Positions 8,639 through 15,844 of a stretch of DNA of 64,000 nucleotides are shown in pieces; the stretch's first letter is position 1, and each line of letters begins with the position of its first letter. Source of the stretch: Pseudomonadota bacterium (lineage in GTDB: Bacteria > Desulfobacterota > Binatia > Binatales > Binataceae); NCBI GenBank assembly GCA_021324885.1, contig JAJPIF010000030.1, positions 1-64,000 on the forward strand, written 5' to 3'. Below the pieces are notes generated by a model that saw only the letters and a program-made list of their open reading frames with translations, ran no database searches and had not been told where the DNA came from. The position numbers and the translations under genes are program-made.

Positions 8639-8795
8639 CAGCGCGGGATGCCGGGGCTGCCCCGCACGAACCAGGGCGATGCGTGCGCGGCGCAAACTTG
8701 TTAACCTAAGAGCAACGCACGCTTTGGAGCGTTCCTCAAGGAGTCTGCTTGTCGTACAATTTTACCCTCGGTTCCCCGCAATCACCGTCTGCACC

Positions 8796-9680
8796 ATGGC
8801 CGAAACCGTGAAAGAACGCGATATGACACACAGCCAGGTTGAGGCATCCTATCCTGGTCTGGCGCAAGTCAAAGCCATCGTCGCGTTCGCCAGCGCCAAA
8901 GGTGGAACCGGCAAAAGCACCATTGTTGCGAATATCGCGGCTGCCCTCGCGCTCAAGGGCCGCAAAGTCGGCATCGTTGACGGGGACCTCGACGCGCCCA
9001 GTATCGCTCCGATGTTGGGATTGCCGCGCGTGCGTCTGACCCAGACCCAAGGGGGGTTTGAACCCGCCAGCGGTCCACTTGGAATTCGCCTGGTCGCCAA
9101 TGATCCTCTGCAGGCTGAGACTCCGGTGGTCTTTGCGCTCGACAGCTCGCACCCAGAACCCTTCGACGTCCCATCGGAGAGTCAGTTTGGGCACTTCGCG
9201 TCGGTAGAGGATTTGATCGGGCGGACGCGCTTTGGCACGCTCGATCTGCTGGTGGTGGATTTGCCGCCGGGTTTCAAGCATGCGGTTCAGTTATCCGAAT
9301 CGATCCGGCAGGCAGGCGTGGTAATAGTGTTGCCGTCCTCGGCGGCGGGCGCCATGGCGGTGCGTCAGGCCTTGCTGCAGGCGCGCCGTAAACAGATGAG
9401 AATCCTGGGCCTGATCGAAAATATGGCCGGCTTTTATTGCGGCAACTGCCATTCAGTGCGACCGCTGCTGCCGTCGGCGGATATCAGCGCGCTGGCCCGC
9501 GATTTCGACCTGCCCATCCTCGGGCGCTTTCCCTTCGATCCGCGCCTGGCCGAAGCGTGCGACACCGGTCGCGCATTCCTGCGTGAATATCCGGACCTGC
9601 CGCTGAGCAAGCTGCTGAACGAAGCCGCACAGACGCTGCTGACGGCAACCTCGGCATCCACCGCCGCGTCTCGCGTATGA
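8796..9680 (+). CDS. Mrp/NBP35-like P-loop ATPase (ParA superfamily)
   Basis: From ATG 8796 the product is 294 residues. A deviant Walker A, KGGTGKST, lies at residues 35-42, followed by GIVDGDLDAPSIAPMLG, the typical D-x-D-x-x-x-P-S signature of Mrp/NBP35 iron-sulfur carriers. LLVVDLPPG is the Walker A' region. A C-x-x-C (YCGNCHS) near residue 214 is where Mrp proteins bind a bridging Fe-S cluster. The likely role is Fe-S cluster transfer. A MinD/ParA-type partitioning role is less likely because of the CxxC. An upstream in-frame extension would run through the preceding gene and is rejected; ATG 8823 is another possible start. Confidence 0.85.
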   Translation: MAETVKERDMTHSQVEASYPGLAQVKAIVAFASAKGGTGKSTIVANIAAALALKGRKVGIVDGDLDAPSIAPMLGLPRVRLTQTQGGFEPASGPLGIRLVANDPLQAETPVVFALDSSHPEPFDVPSESQFGHFASVEDLIGRTRFGTLDLLVVDLPPGFKHAVQLSESIRQAGVVIVLPSSAAGAMAVRQALLQARRKQMRILGLIENMAGFYCGNCHSVRPLLPSADISALARDFDLPILGRFPFDPRLAEACDTGRAFLREYPDLPLSKLLNEAAQTLLTATSASTAASRV

Positions 9681-9946
9681 CGCGCTGTTTTCCACGCGGA
9701 GCCGATATGCGCCAGCGGGCGGATTGAGCGCGGATCCTGACGTCTAGAAGCTCGCGCTGCCCCTTGGGAAAGCAAGCGGAACCGTACGCAGGGATAAGGA
9801 TGTACCGGCTTGACTTAAAGGACTCGGCAGTCGCTATCAATCACGCATCAACGCGGTGTTACGCTCTGATATGGAGACACATCGGAGGCGGGAATGAACC
9901 ATTGGTGGTTCGTGCCGGCCAGCGCCACCACTATCGGCTTGGTCGG

Positions 9947-11695
9947 TCAGCTCAAGCGATCTGGTAGGCCGACGAAGGGGACGGTGGACGAGGCGGAGCA
10001 TTCGAACATCCCCGCCCCTGAGGCGTTGCCCATCTCGAAGCGCGCAAAACCCATCGACGTGTAGACTCGCGATCCGGCCGCGCCCGGACGCGATAAGGCC
10101 ATAAAGCATCGCGGGATGGCGCTGAGGCGCGCTGGCCCAAAGGGCGTCGTGAGTACCGCGTCGATTCGTCGTGGCGCGTTGCCGGGCGTCCAGGGAGCGG
10201 CGTGCAGCCGCTCCAGACGGCATTCCTCGGCCATGTCGCCGGCCAGCGTCATGGCGGTTGCGAGGCTGGCGCGGTCGCCCGATTCCAGGCGGGCTTCGAA
10301 CGCGCGGGAATGGTTCGGTCCGTCAAAGTAACTCCAGATCGATGCGCGCGACAAAAAAGGCCGCTCAGCATGGTCCAGCAGCGATATTCCCGCCCTGCCC
10401 AGCAGATCCAGCGGATAGCTGGTTCCTTCGAAGAACATCGCGCCCCAGCCTGTTCCGAAGGCCGTGATACGGCTGGCGGCCGCAAAGAATTGCGAGTTGA
10501 AACCGATGGCGCCGGTGCGAACCTTGAGTTCGAGCGTGCATTGAATCGACGCCTTGTCGATGCTGGCGGTGGCCAGCGCGTTTTCCATCCGCAGGTAAGC
10601 GGCCGCGTTGGGCACGACCAGAACCGGACCGCTGAACTCGATCGAGATTCGGCGCCCGTCGGCGCCAAACTCGATTGGACCACGGGTCATCCGATGGCGG
10701 CGCAGTTCCAGTTTGCCCTCCACTGTCGCCAGGGCCACGCGCCCGTCAGGCAGCAGCGCGATGACGCGGGCGCCTCCGCCATAAAGATCCACGCTGGCCA
10801 TCAGCCCGATGCCGCTGGCTGGATCGAAAAGCTCGGTCCCGAACCTGACCGGCGTGGCGGCGGAGGTTTTGCTGCGGGCCGACGCGCGTACCGCGTTATG
10901 GTGGGCGCGCGCAATAATCGCCGGTCTGGTCAGAGGACGGCGCACAGGCGCAGCCGTTGAAAAGGCGCGGGTCAGAAGATCGATCGTGGTCTCGCGCAGC
11001 GCCCCCGGCCATCGCAGGGCCACCGAAAGCTCCAGTTGCACGGCGTCGATCGCGCCGCCGCTGCATAGACGGGCCAGCGCGCTCAGCGGCTCCAGCCGGC
11101 TTTGAGCAAATCGGGGAGTGAAAATCTGGAGCAGGTTCTGCCGTCCGGCGGCGGGATATCGCAGGCCAAAGGTGGGCAGAATGCCGTTGGCTTGCAGGCG
11201 GATGCACAGCTCCGCCAGCGGACCATTGATGAAGCGTTCGCTGGCGGTGATATGGGCGGAAGAGACCGGCTGCAACCGCCCGCCCACGAAACGTGCGCCG
11301 AGGCCGAAGTCGATTCGCGGCTGCACCACGTTCCAGCCGTGAATCACCAGGATTAGCACGCGCTCGTGACGCCGCGCCATCCGCTCAACCATTTGTGCCA
11401 GTTGAGCGAGCATCCACGGCGCCTTGCGCGCGATATCTTCGACCCGGTTGCAATCCAGCGCGTTGCGGTCCATTGCGGCATTGATCACCGCGTACGAACC
11501 GAGGCGGCGCGCAAGCTCGCGCGTGATCTCGGCCGTGTACAGATCGTTGATGCGCGGATGGAGCCGGGCACGCGCGGCCTGTCCGGCGCGTCCGCCATGA
11601 GGCGCGATCAGCAGGATTGGCGCATTACCTTCGAGGACCTGAAGCCATCCCGACGAGGGGTCAAACAGATCGCTGGATTCAGGCTTGCCGTTCAT
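9947..11695 (-). CDS. N-formylglutamate amidohydrolase-like protein with unknown C-terminal domain
   Basis: The 582-residue protein has two parts. Residues about 15-260 resemble N-formylglutamate amidohydrolases: ILLIAPHGG (H33), the MDRNALDCNRVED segment (D76, N78, D81, N83, R84) and LVIHGWN (H119), all positions expected in the metal-dependent family. Residues about 290-582 form a beta-rich region of unknown family, with an internal GRRISIEFSGPVLVVPNAAAY segment, and no motif I recognise. The start overlaps the end of the phosphatidylcholine synthase gene by 17 bases, so the two are probably translated together. The substrate is unknown; histidine degradation is not implied, as no hut genes are nearby. 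Confidence 0.65.
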   Translation of the reverse strand: MNGKPESSDLFDPSSGWLQVLEGNAPILLIAPHGGRAGQAARARLHPRINDLYTAEITRELARRLGSYAVINAAMDRNALDCNRVEDIARKAPWMLAQLAQMVERMARRHERVLILVIHGWNVVQPRIDFGLGARFVGGRLQPVSSAHITASERFINGPLAELCIRLQANGILPTFGLRYPAAGRQNLLQIFTPRFAQSRLEPLSALARLCSGGAIDAVQLELSVALRWPGALRETTIDLLTRAFSTAAPVRRPLTRPAIIARAHHNAVRASARSKTSAATPVRFGTELFDPASGIGLMASVDLYGGGARVIALLPDGRVALATVEGKLELRRHRMTRGPIEFGADGRRISIEFSGPVLVVPNAAAYLRMENALATASIDKASIQCTLELKVRTGAIGFNSQFFAAASRITAFGTGWGAMFFEGTSYPLDLLGRAGISLLDHAERPFLSRASIWSYFDGPNHSRAFEARLESGDRASLATAMTLAGDMAEECRLERLHAAPWTPGNAPRRIDAVLTTPFGPARLSAIPRCFMALSRPGAAGSRVYTSMGFARFEMGNASGAGMFECSASSTVPFVGLPDRLS

Positions 11696-12437
11696 GCGCG
11701 TGGCTTCGATACATTACCCATTTGGTCCAGGCGTGCAGCACTATTGACATGATCAGATAGTACCCTATGAAGCTGAACGATATCCAAACGATGAAGTGAT
11801 TCGGTTTGCGCAAGGTAACCAGCAGATAGGCCACAAGGACCGCCCAGATCAAGCTCAAAGTTATGGTCAGGCGGCGCAGCAGTTCGGTGCGGCTTGGATA
11901 GATGTACTTGATTGGCACGAATACCATCACGGCGAAGCCGGCCAGGATTACAGCATTCACAAAAGGTTGCAGGTCGAACAGATAAAGATAAAACGCTGCC
12001 AGGTTCCAGTACGATGGGAAGCCCAGAAAGTAATGATCGGGAGTTTTGGCATTGGTCCGGCAAAAGCCGTAGGCGCTGGAGAGCAGAATCGCCGCGATAA
12101 CCACGTAGCCCCACGTTCCGCCCGGAACTATTCCGGCGACCAGCATCAGGTAAGCCGGCGCGACGACGTAGGTGAGATAATCGACGATGTTGTCGAGCAA
12201 AGCGCCGTCAAAATTCGGGATTCGTGTTTTGACCTCGGCATAACGCGCCAGCACGCCGTCGCTCGAATCGATGGCGGTCGCAATCGCCATCATAACGAAA
12301 GATGCGCGGAAGCGATGTTCAGCGGCCGCCGCGATCGCAAGCAGGCCGATGAATGCGCCCGACGCGGTGTAGGCATGGACCAGCCAGCCAAGAATTGTAA
12401 GTGCGGTTTCCCTTGAGAATAGCCGGCTGCGGCTCAC
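11679..12437 (-). CDS. pcs: Phosphatidylcholine synthase
   Basis: Membrane CDP-alcohol phosphatidyltransferase that condenses CDP-diacylglycerol with choline. The signature D60-G-x2-A-R65-x12-G78-x3-D82-x3-D86 is intact, with the longer spacing and the FDGALLDNIVDYLTYV wording typical of Pcs rather than PgsA or PssA. The FLGFPSYWNLAAFYLY segment also matches Pcs. There are about seven to eight hydrophobic segments in 252 residues, the usual size. Phosphatidylcholine as a bulk lipid fits bacteria that take up choline. It lies upstream of, and overlaps, the amidohydrolase-like gene. Confidence 0.88.
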   Translation of the reverse strand: MSRSRLFSRETALTILGWLVHAYTASGAFIGLLAIAAAAEHRFRASFVMMAIATAIDSSDGVLARYAEVKTRIPNFDGALLDNIVDYLTYVVAPAYLMLVAGIVPGGTWGYVVIAAILLSSAYGFCRTNAKTPDHYFLGFPSYWNLAAFYLYLFDLQPFVNAVILAGFAVMVFVPIKYIYPSRTELLRRLTITLSLIWAVLVAYLLVTLRKPNHFIVWISFSFIGYYLIMSIVLHAWTKWVMYRSHAHERQA

Positions 12438-12660
12438 GTCTGCTCAGCAACGGTTTGAGTTTGAGTCCGAGGATTCACCACCGCGCATACGCGGTGATTC
12501 CGTTGCGGCCAGGCGGCGCCTTGCAGGCGGGGATATTCGCCAATCGATAATCCGGACGGAATCCCGCTGACTGACGGCCGCATTTGCCGCGCCGAGCGCG
12601 CCTCGTCCCGCCTTCTGACAATCAGCCAATCCATCAGCCTTCACCACAGCAGGTTAAAGT

Positions 12661-13425
12661 CTAACCAAATCCGTTGTTCTTTCCGCCGGTGATTGCCAGC
12701 GTCGTTCCATTGATAAACGAAGCGGCGTCGGAGGCCAGGAACATGCAGGGAAAGGCGATTTCGCTCACCTGGCCGAAGCGCCGCAAAGCGATATGGCGGG
12801 TCGCCCTCGGATCAAGCCAGACCGGGTTTTCGGTTTCGGTCACGATCTTGCCGGGTATGACGCAATTGACGCGGATACCCTTAGGACCCCATTCAGACGC
12901 ATGGGAGAGCGTCAGGTTGATGATGCCCGCCTTCGCCGCCGAATAATGGGGCATCTCCGACCATCCCTCGACCGCCGATTCCGAAGAGACATTGATGATG
13001 CATCCGCCCTCGCCCTGTTTCAAAAATTGCGCGGCCGCGGCTTTGGAGCAGAAAAAGGTGCCGTCAAGGTTGATCGCAATGATGGTGCGCCATCCGTTGG
13101 CCGAAAGCCTGGCCGTCGAGGTCGGAAAGCCCGCGCCCGCATTATTGATCAGCACGTCGACCCGGCCCAGCAGCCGCACCGTTTCAGCGACCATCGCCTC
13201 ACACGCGGCGGGTTCGCGCACGTCGCATACCGTCATCTCGCACTGGCCGCCCTCAGCGCGGATCTTATCCCGCATCTTGCGCAGATTCGCCTCGTTGCGG
13301 CTGGCGATCATCACAGGCGCGCCCCGGATCGCGAATTCGCGCGCGATGCTGGCGCCGATTCCGGTGGCGCCTCCGGTCACAATCGTAACTTTGCCTTCGA
13401 CACTGAAAGGATTTTTCGCATCCAT
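12661..13425 (-). CDS. SDR-family oxidoreductase
   Basis: Classical short-chain dehydrogenase/reductase of 254 residues. TGGATGIG near residue 18 is the dinucleotide-binding glycine motif, LINNAGAG the NNAG motif, and NVSSESAVEG with HYSAAKAG give the catalytic Ser and Y-x-x-x-K. The absence of an acidic residue straight after strand 2 (MIASRNE) suggests NADPH, but this is weak. The family covers ketoreductases and acyl-CoA pathway dehydrogenases, so no substrate is assigned. It is followed downstream by 223 bases without a gene, then pcs. Confidence 0.92.
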   Translation of the reverse strand: MDAKNPFSVEGKVTIVTGGATGIGASIAREFAIRGAPVMIASRNEANLRKMRDKIRAEGGQCEMTVCDVREPAACEAMVAETVRLLGRVDVLINNAGAGFPTSTARLSANGWRTIIAINLDGTFFCSKAAAAQFLKQGEGGCIINVSSESAVEGWSEMPHYSAAKAGIINLTLSHASEWGPKGIRVNCVIPGKIVTETENPVWLDPRATRHIALRRFGQVSEIAFPCMFLASDAASFINGTTLAITGGKNNGFG

Positions 13426-13803
13426 CTGGTCTATGCCTTTAAGACAACATCGTCGCGGCGCACATGGCGGTCCGCGTGATTATCAAAGCGGCGCAGCGCG
13501 CCTTGCGTCCCCGACGCAGTTTAGCCCAACCTCCTCGCGCGCGATACATCACGGTGCAGCCACAATTTTGCCTGGATGACCGGCTTGAGGTTCGGCGATG
13601 CGGGTGAGAATTATGGCCGCGCGGGGCGAGGAAAGGGAGGAGAGAAGCGGGGGAGGAAAAGTGAAATGGTAAGAGCAGAAAGCAAAAAAGACGGCAGGCA
13701 AATCCACCTGAATTTTTCCTGCCTCTGCGCTCAATTTTATTCGCTTATTTCTTTCTGTCTGCGCCGTTCACTTTCAACTGCAATCTCCCTCATTTCTCCC
13801 GTA
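13426..13803. other. Intergenic region, strand-asymmetric composition
   Basis: No convincing gene. Bases 13618-13700 are strongly purine-rich on the plus strand (GAGGAAAGGGAGGAGAGAAG and similar), followed by a pyrimidine-rich stretch at about 13735-13800. It lies upstream of the SDR and downstream of the universal stress gene, so it probably holds the SDR promoter, but no clear box was identified. Confidence 0.5.
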
Positions 13804-14232
13804 TCATCTGATTCTCACGGTCAGAACCGGACACGGCGATTCACGCACCACCCGCGCGGCCACGCTCCCCAAAATGAGGCGGCCTATTCCTTTGCGTCCA
13901 TGCGTCGCCATTACAACCGAATCGGCGCCGATTTCCTTAACCGCCTCCACGATCACGTTGCCGGGTTCGCCCCCGACCTTGGTGTAGATTTCGTAGGGGA
14001 CCTTGCCTTCGAGGTGCTCGCGCGCGATTTTGCGCAGCATCGCTTCCGCCTCCTCCTGCGAGATCGGGATCGGATTGACGCCCGGCGCAGAGGAGATGAC
14101 GACGGGGATGACGTACAACAGGCAGACAACTGCGCCGCTCCTCTCCTGAGCCAGGGCGCAGGCCACGTCCACACTGGTTAAATCGTCGCCCGGATCGACT
14201 GGACAAAGAATTTTGTAAAAAAGCTTTTTCAT
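13804..14232 (-). CDS. Universal stress protein, single domain
   Basis: A 142-residue UspA-fold protein. It begins MKKLFYKILCPVDPGDD, the expected first strand, and has the ATP-binding signature ATHGRKGIGRLILGSVAARVVRESPCPVL (G-x2-G-x9-G-S form) near the C-terminus, so nucleotide binding is likely. ATG 14232 is preferred because the in-frame extension upstream lacks family similarity. It is divergent from the aldo-keto reductase gene, with 299 bases between them. Confidence 0.9.
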   Translation of the reverse strand: MKKLFYKILCPVDPGDDLTSVDVACALAQERSGAVVCLLYVIPVVISSAPGVNPIPISQEEAEAMLRKIAREHLEGKVPYEIYTKVGGEPGNVIVEAVKEIGADSVVMATHGRKGIGRLILGSVAARVVRESPCPVLTVRIR

Positions 14233-14531
14233 TTTACGGTCCCTGTCCGCCTGACTAAGCACAGACTGTGCCGTATCCCGTATGCCAAACTCTATGACTT
14301 TGCCCCGCAATCTGGATTCACTCGCGTCAACGACGCCGGGCCGTGCCTCCGAAGGGGCCAATCAGGCGGGATCATCGCCGACATTCACCTCTGCTGGCAA
14401 ACCATCAGGAATGCGGCCCCGGTTCTTTTCCTCACTCCTGTGCTCTTCGCCCTCACTTCTCCTTCGTCCGGTGGTGTATAACGCTGATGATCGCAAGGTA
14501 CTGGCGCATCCAGCGCAGAGAGGATTACGCG

Positions 14532-15539
14532 ATGAAATACGTACGGCTGGGAAAAACCGGGATGAGCGTTTCACGGATTTGCCTGGGATGTGGGAGCTAT
14601 GGCGACAAGAAGTGGTATCCGTGGATCCTGGACGAAAGTGAGGCGCGGCCGCATTTCGCGCGGGCGCTGGAAGCGGGAATTAATTTTTTCGACACGGCCA
14701 ATCGCTATTCGGCGGGAGTCAGCGAGTCGATTACCGGCCGCTGGCTGTCCGAGATGGGCAAGCGCGACGAACTGGTGATTGCAACCAAAGTCTACGGGCG
14801 CATCGCCGAGGGCCCGAACATGGCGGGGCTTTCCCGCAAGCACATCATCCAGAACTGCGAGGCGTCGCTTAAGCGTCTGCGCACCGATTATATCGACCTG
14901 TACTACATGCATCGATGGGATTTCACGACGCCGATCGAGGAAACCATCGGCGCTTTCGACTACCTGATCAATTCCGGCAAAGTCCGCTATCTGGGTGCCA
15001 GCAGCATGGCGGCATGGCAGTTTTCCAAGGCCATATACACTGCGCGCGAGTACGGCCATCGGTTCTCGGCGATGCAGAATCTCTACAATCTGGCGTATCG
15101 CGAGGAGGAGCGCGAAATGATCCCGCTGTGCGTCGATCAGGGCGTCGCGGTGGTTCCGTACAATACTCTGGCGCAGGGCTTTTTGTCCGGCAATCGCGAC
15201 CGCAGCGGTAAGACGACCACACCCAGGGCCGCGCGCGACGCGTCCGCCGCAGCATGGTACGCCCATGACGAGGATTTCGATATTCAGGACGCGGTGAGAA
15301 AGATCGCCGCGGACCACGGCGTGACCATGTCGCAGGTTGCGTTGGCCTGGGTGCTGCAGGCACCCGGCGTGACCTCAGTGATTTTCGGCACGTCGAAAGT
15401 GGAGCACATTGACGAAGCGGTTAAATCGCTGGAGGTGAAGCTTACGGTGGAAGAGATCGCCGCCCTGGAAGCCCCGTACAAGCCGCGCGCAATCATCGGC
15501 CACGACCAACCGCAAGCCGCCAGAATGCTGCACCGTTAA
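14532..15539 (+). CDS. Aldo/keto reductase
   Basis: NAD(P)H-dependent reductase with a TIM-barrel fold; 335 residues. The catalytic tetrad can be placed: Asp and Tyr in FFDTANRYSAG, Lys in IATKVYG and His in LYYMHRWD. The KYVRLGKTGMSVSRICLG start and the SLKRLRTDYIDLY segment are typical of the YajO/AKR-11-like group. ATG 14532 has an AGAGAGGA ribosome-binding site about nine bases upstream; a longer reading frame upstream is rejected. The natural substrate is unknown. Confidence 0.93.
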   Translation: MKYVRLGKTGMSVSRICLGCGSYGDKKWYPWILDESEARPHFARALEAGINFFDTANRYSAGVSESITGRWLSEMGKRDELVIATKVYGRIAEGPNMAGLSRKHIIQNCEASLKRLRTDYIDLYYMHRWDFTTPIEETIGAFDYLINSGKVRYLGASSMAAWQFSKAIYTAREYGHRFSAMQNLYNLAYREEEREMIPLCVDQGVAVVPYNTLAQGFLSGNRDRSGKTTTPRAARDASAAAWYAHDEDFDIQDAVRKIAADHGVTMSQVALAWVLQAPGVTSVIFGTSKVEHIDEAVKSLEVKLTVEEIAALEAPYKPRAIIGHDQPQAARMLHR

Positions 15540-15844
15540 GCCCATCTCATTTTGTCTTTTCTCAATCCTCGCTACTGGACTCCCGCGGCGCGCGTCAAGC
15601 ACCGGAGCAGACTGACGCCTATGAAAACAGGCTCGGGCCCCGCAACGGCGCTCGCGCCGTTGCACGCGCATGGACCGATCCTCAACTGAAAAACGCCTTT
15701 CGGCCAAAGGCGCCGCCTGTCGCGAGCTGGGAATTTCCGGACCCGAAGGTGCCCACCTGATGGCCGTTGAAAGTGCCGTTCCCAACCCGGTTGTGTGCAC
15801 GCCGTGCTCACGCAGATTTGAGTCGCGTATGTGGCTTAAAGGCG
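15540..15844. other. Intergenic region between convergent genes, with two hairpins
   Basis: No gene seen. The region between the aldo-keto reductase and the minus-strand CoA-transferase holds a perfect 10-bp hairpin (15642-15651 with 15654-15663, GCAACGGCGC and its complement, two-base loop) and a 6-bp hairpin (15695-15700 with 15706-15711, GCCTTT/AAAGGC). Neither has a T-tract, so intrinsic termination is possible but unproven. Confidence 0.5.
15642..15663. repeat. Perfect inverted repeat, 10-bp arms
   Basis: GCAACGGCGC at 15642-15651 and its exact complement at 15654-15663, separated by TC. It lies between convergent genes. It could be a terminator-like hairpin, or a cruciform or recognition site. 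Confidence 0.6.

Noticed and set aside
8475-8795. N-terminal extension of the Mrp-like ATPase
   Set aside because: It runs through the DksA/TraR gene in another frame; the ATPase domain starts after ATG 8796.
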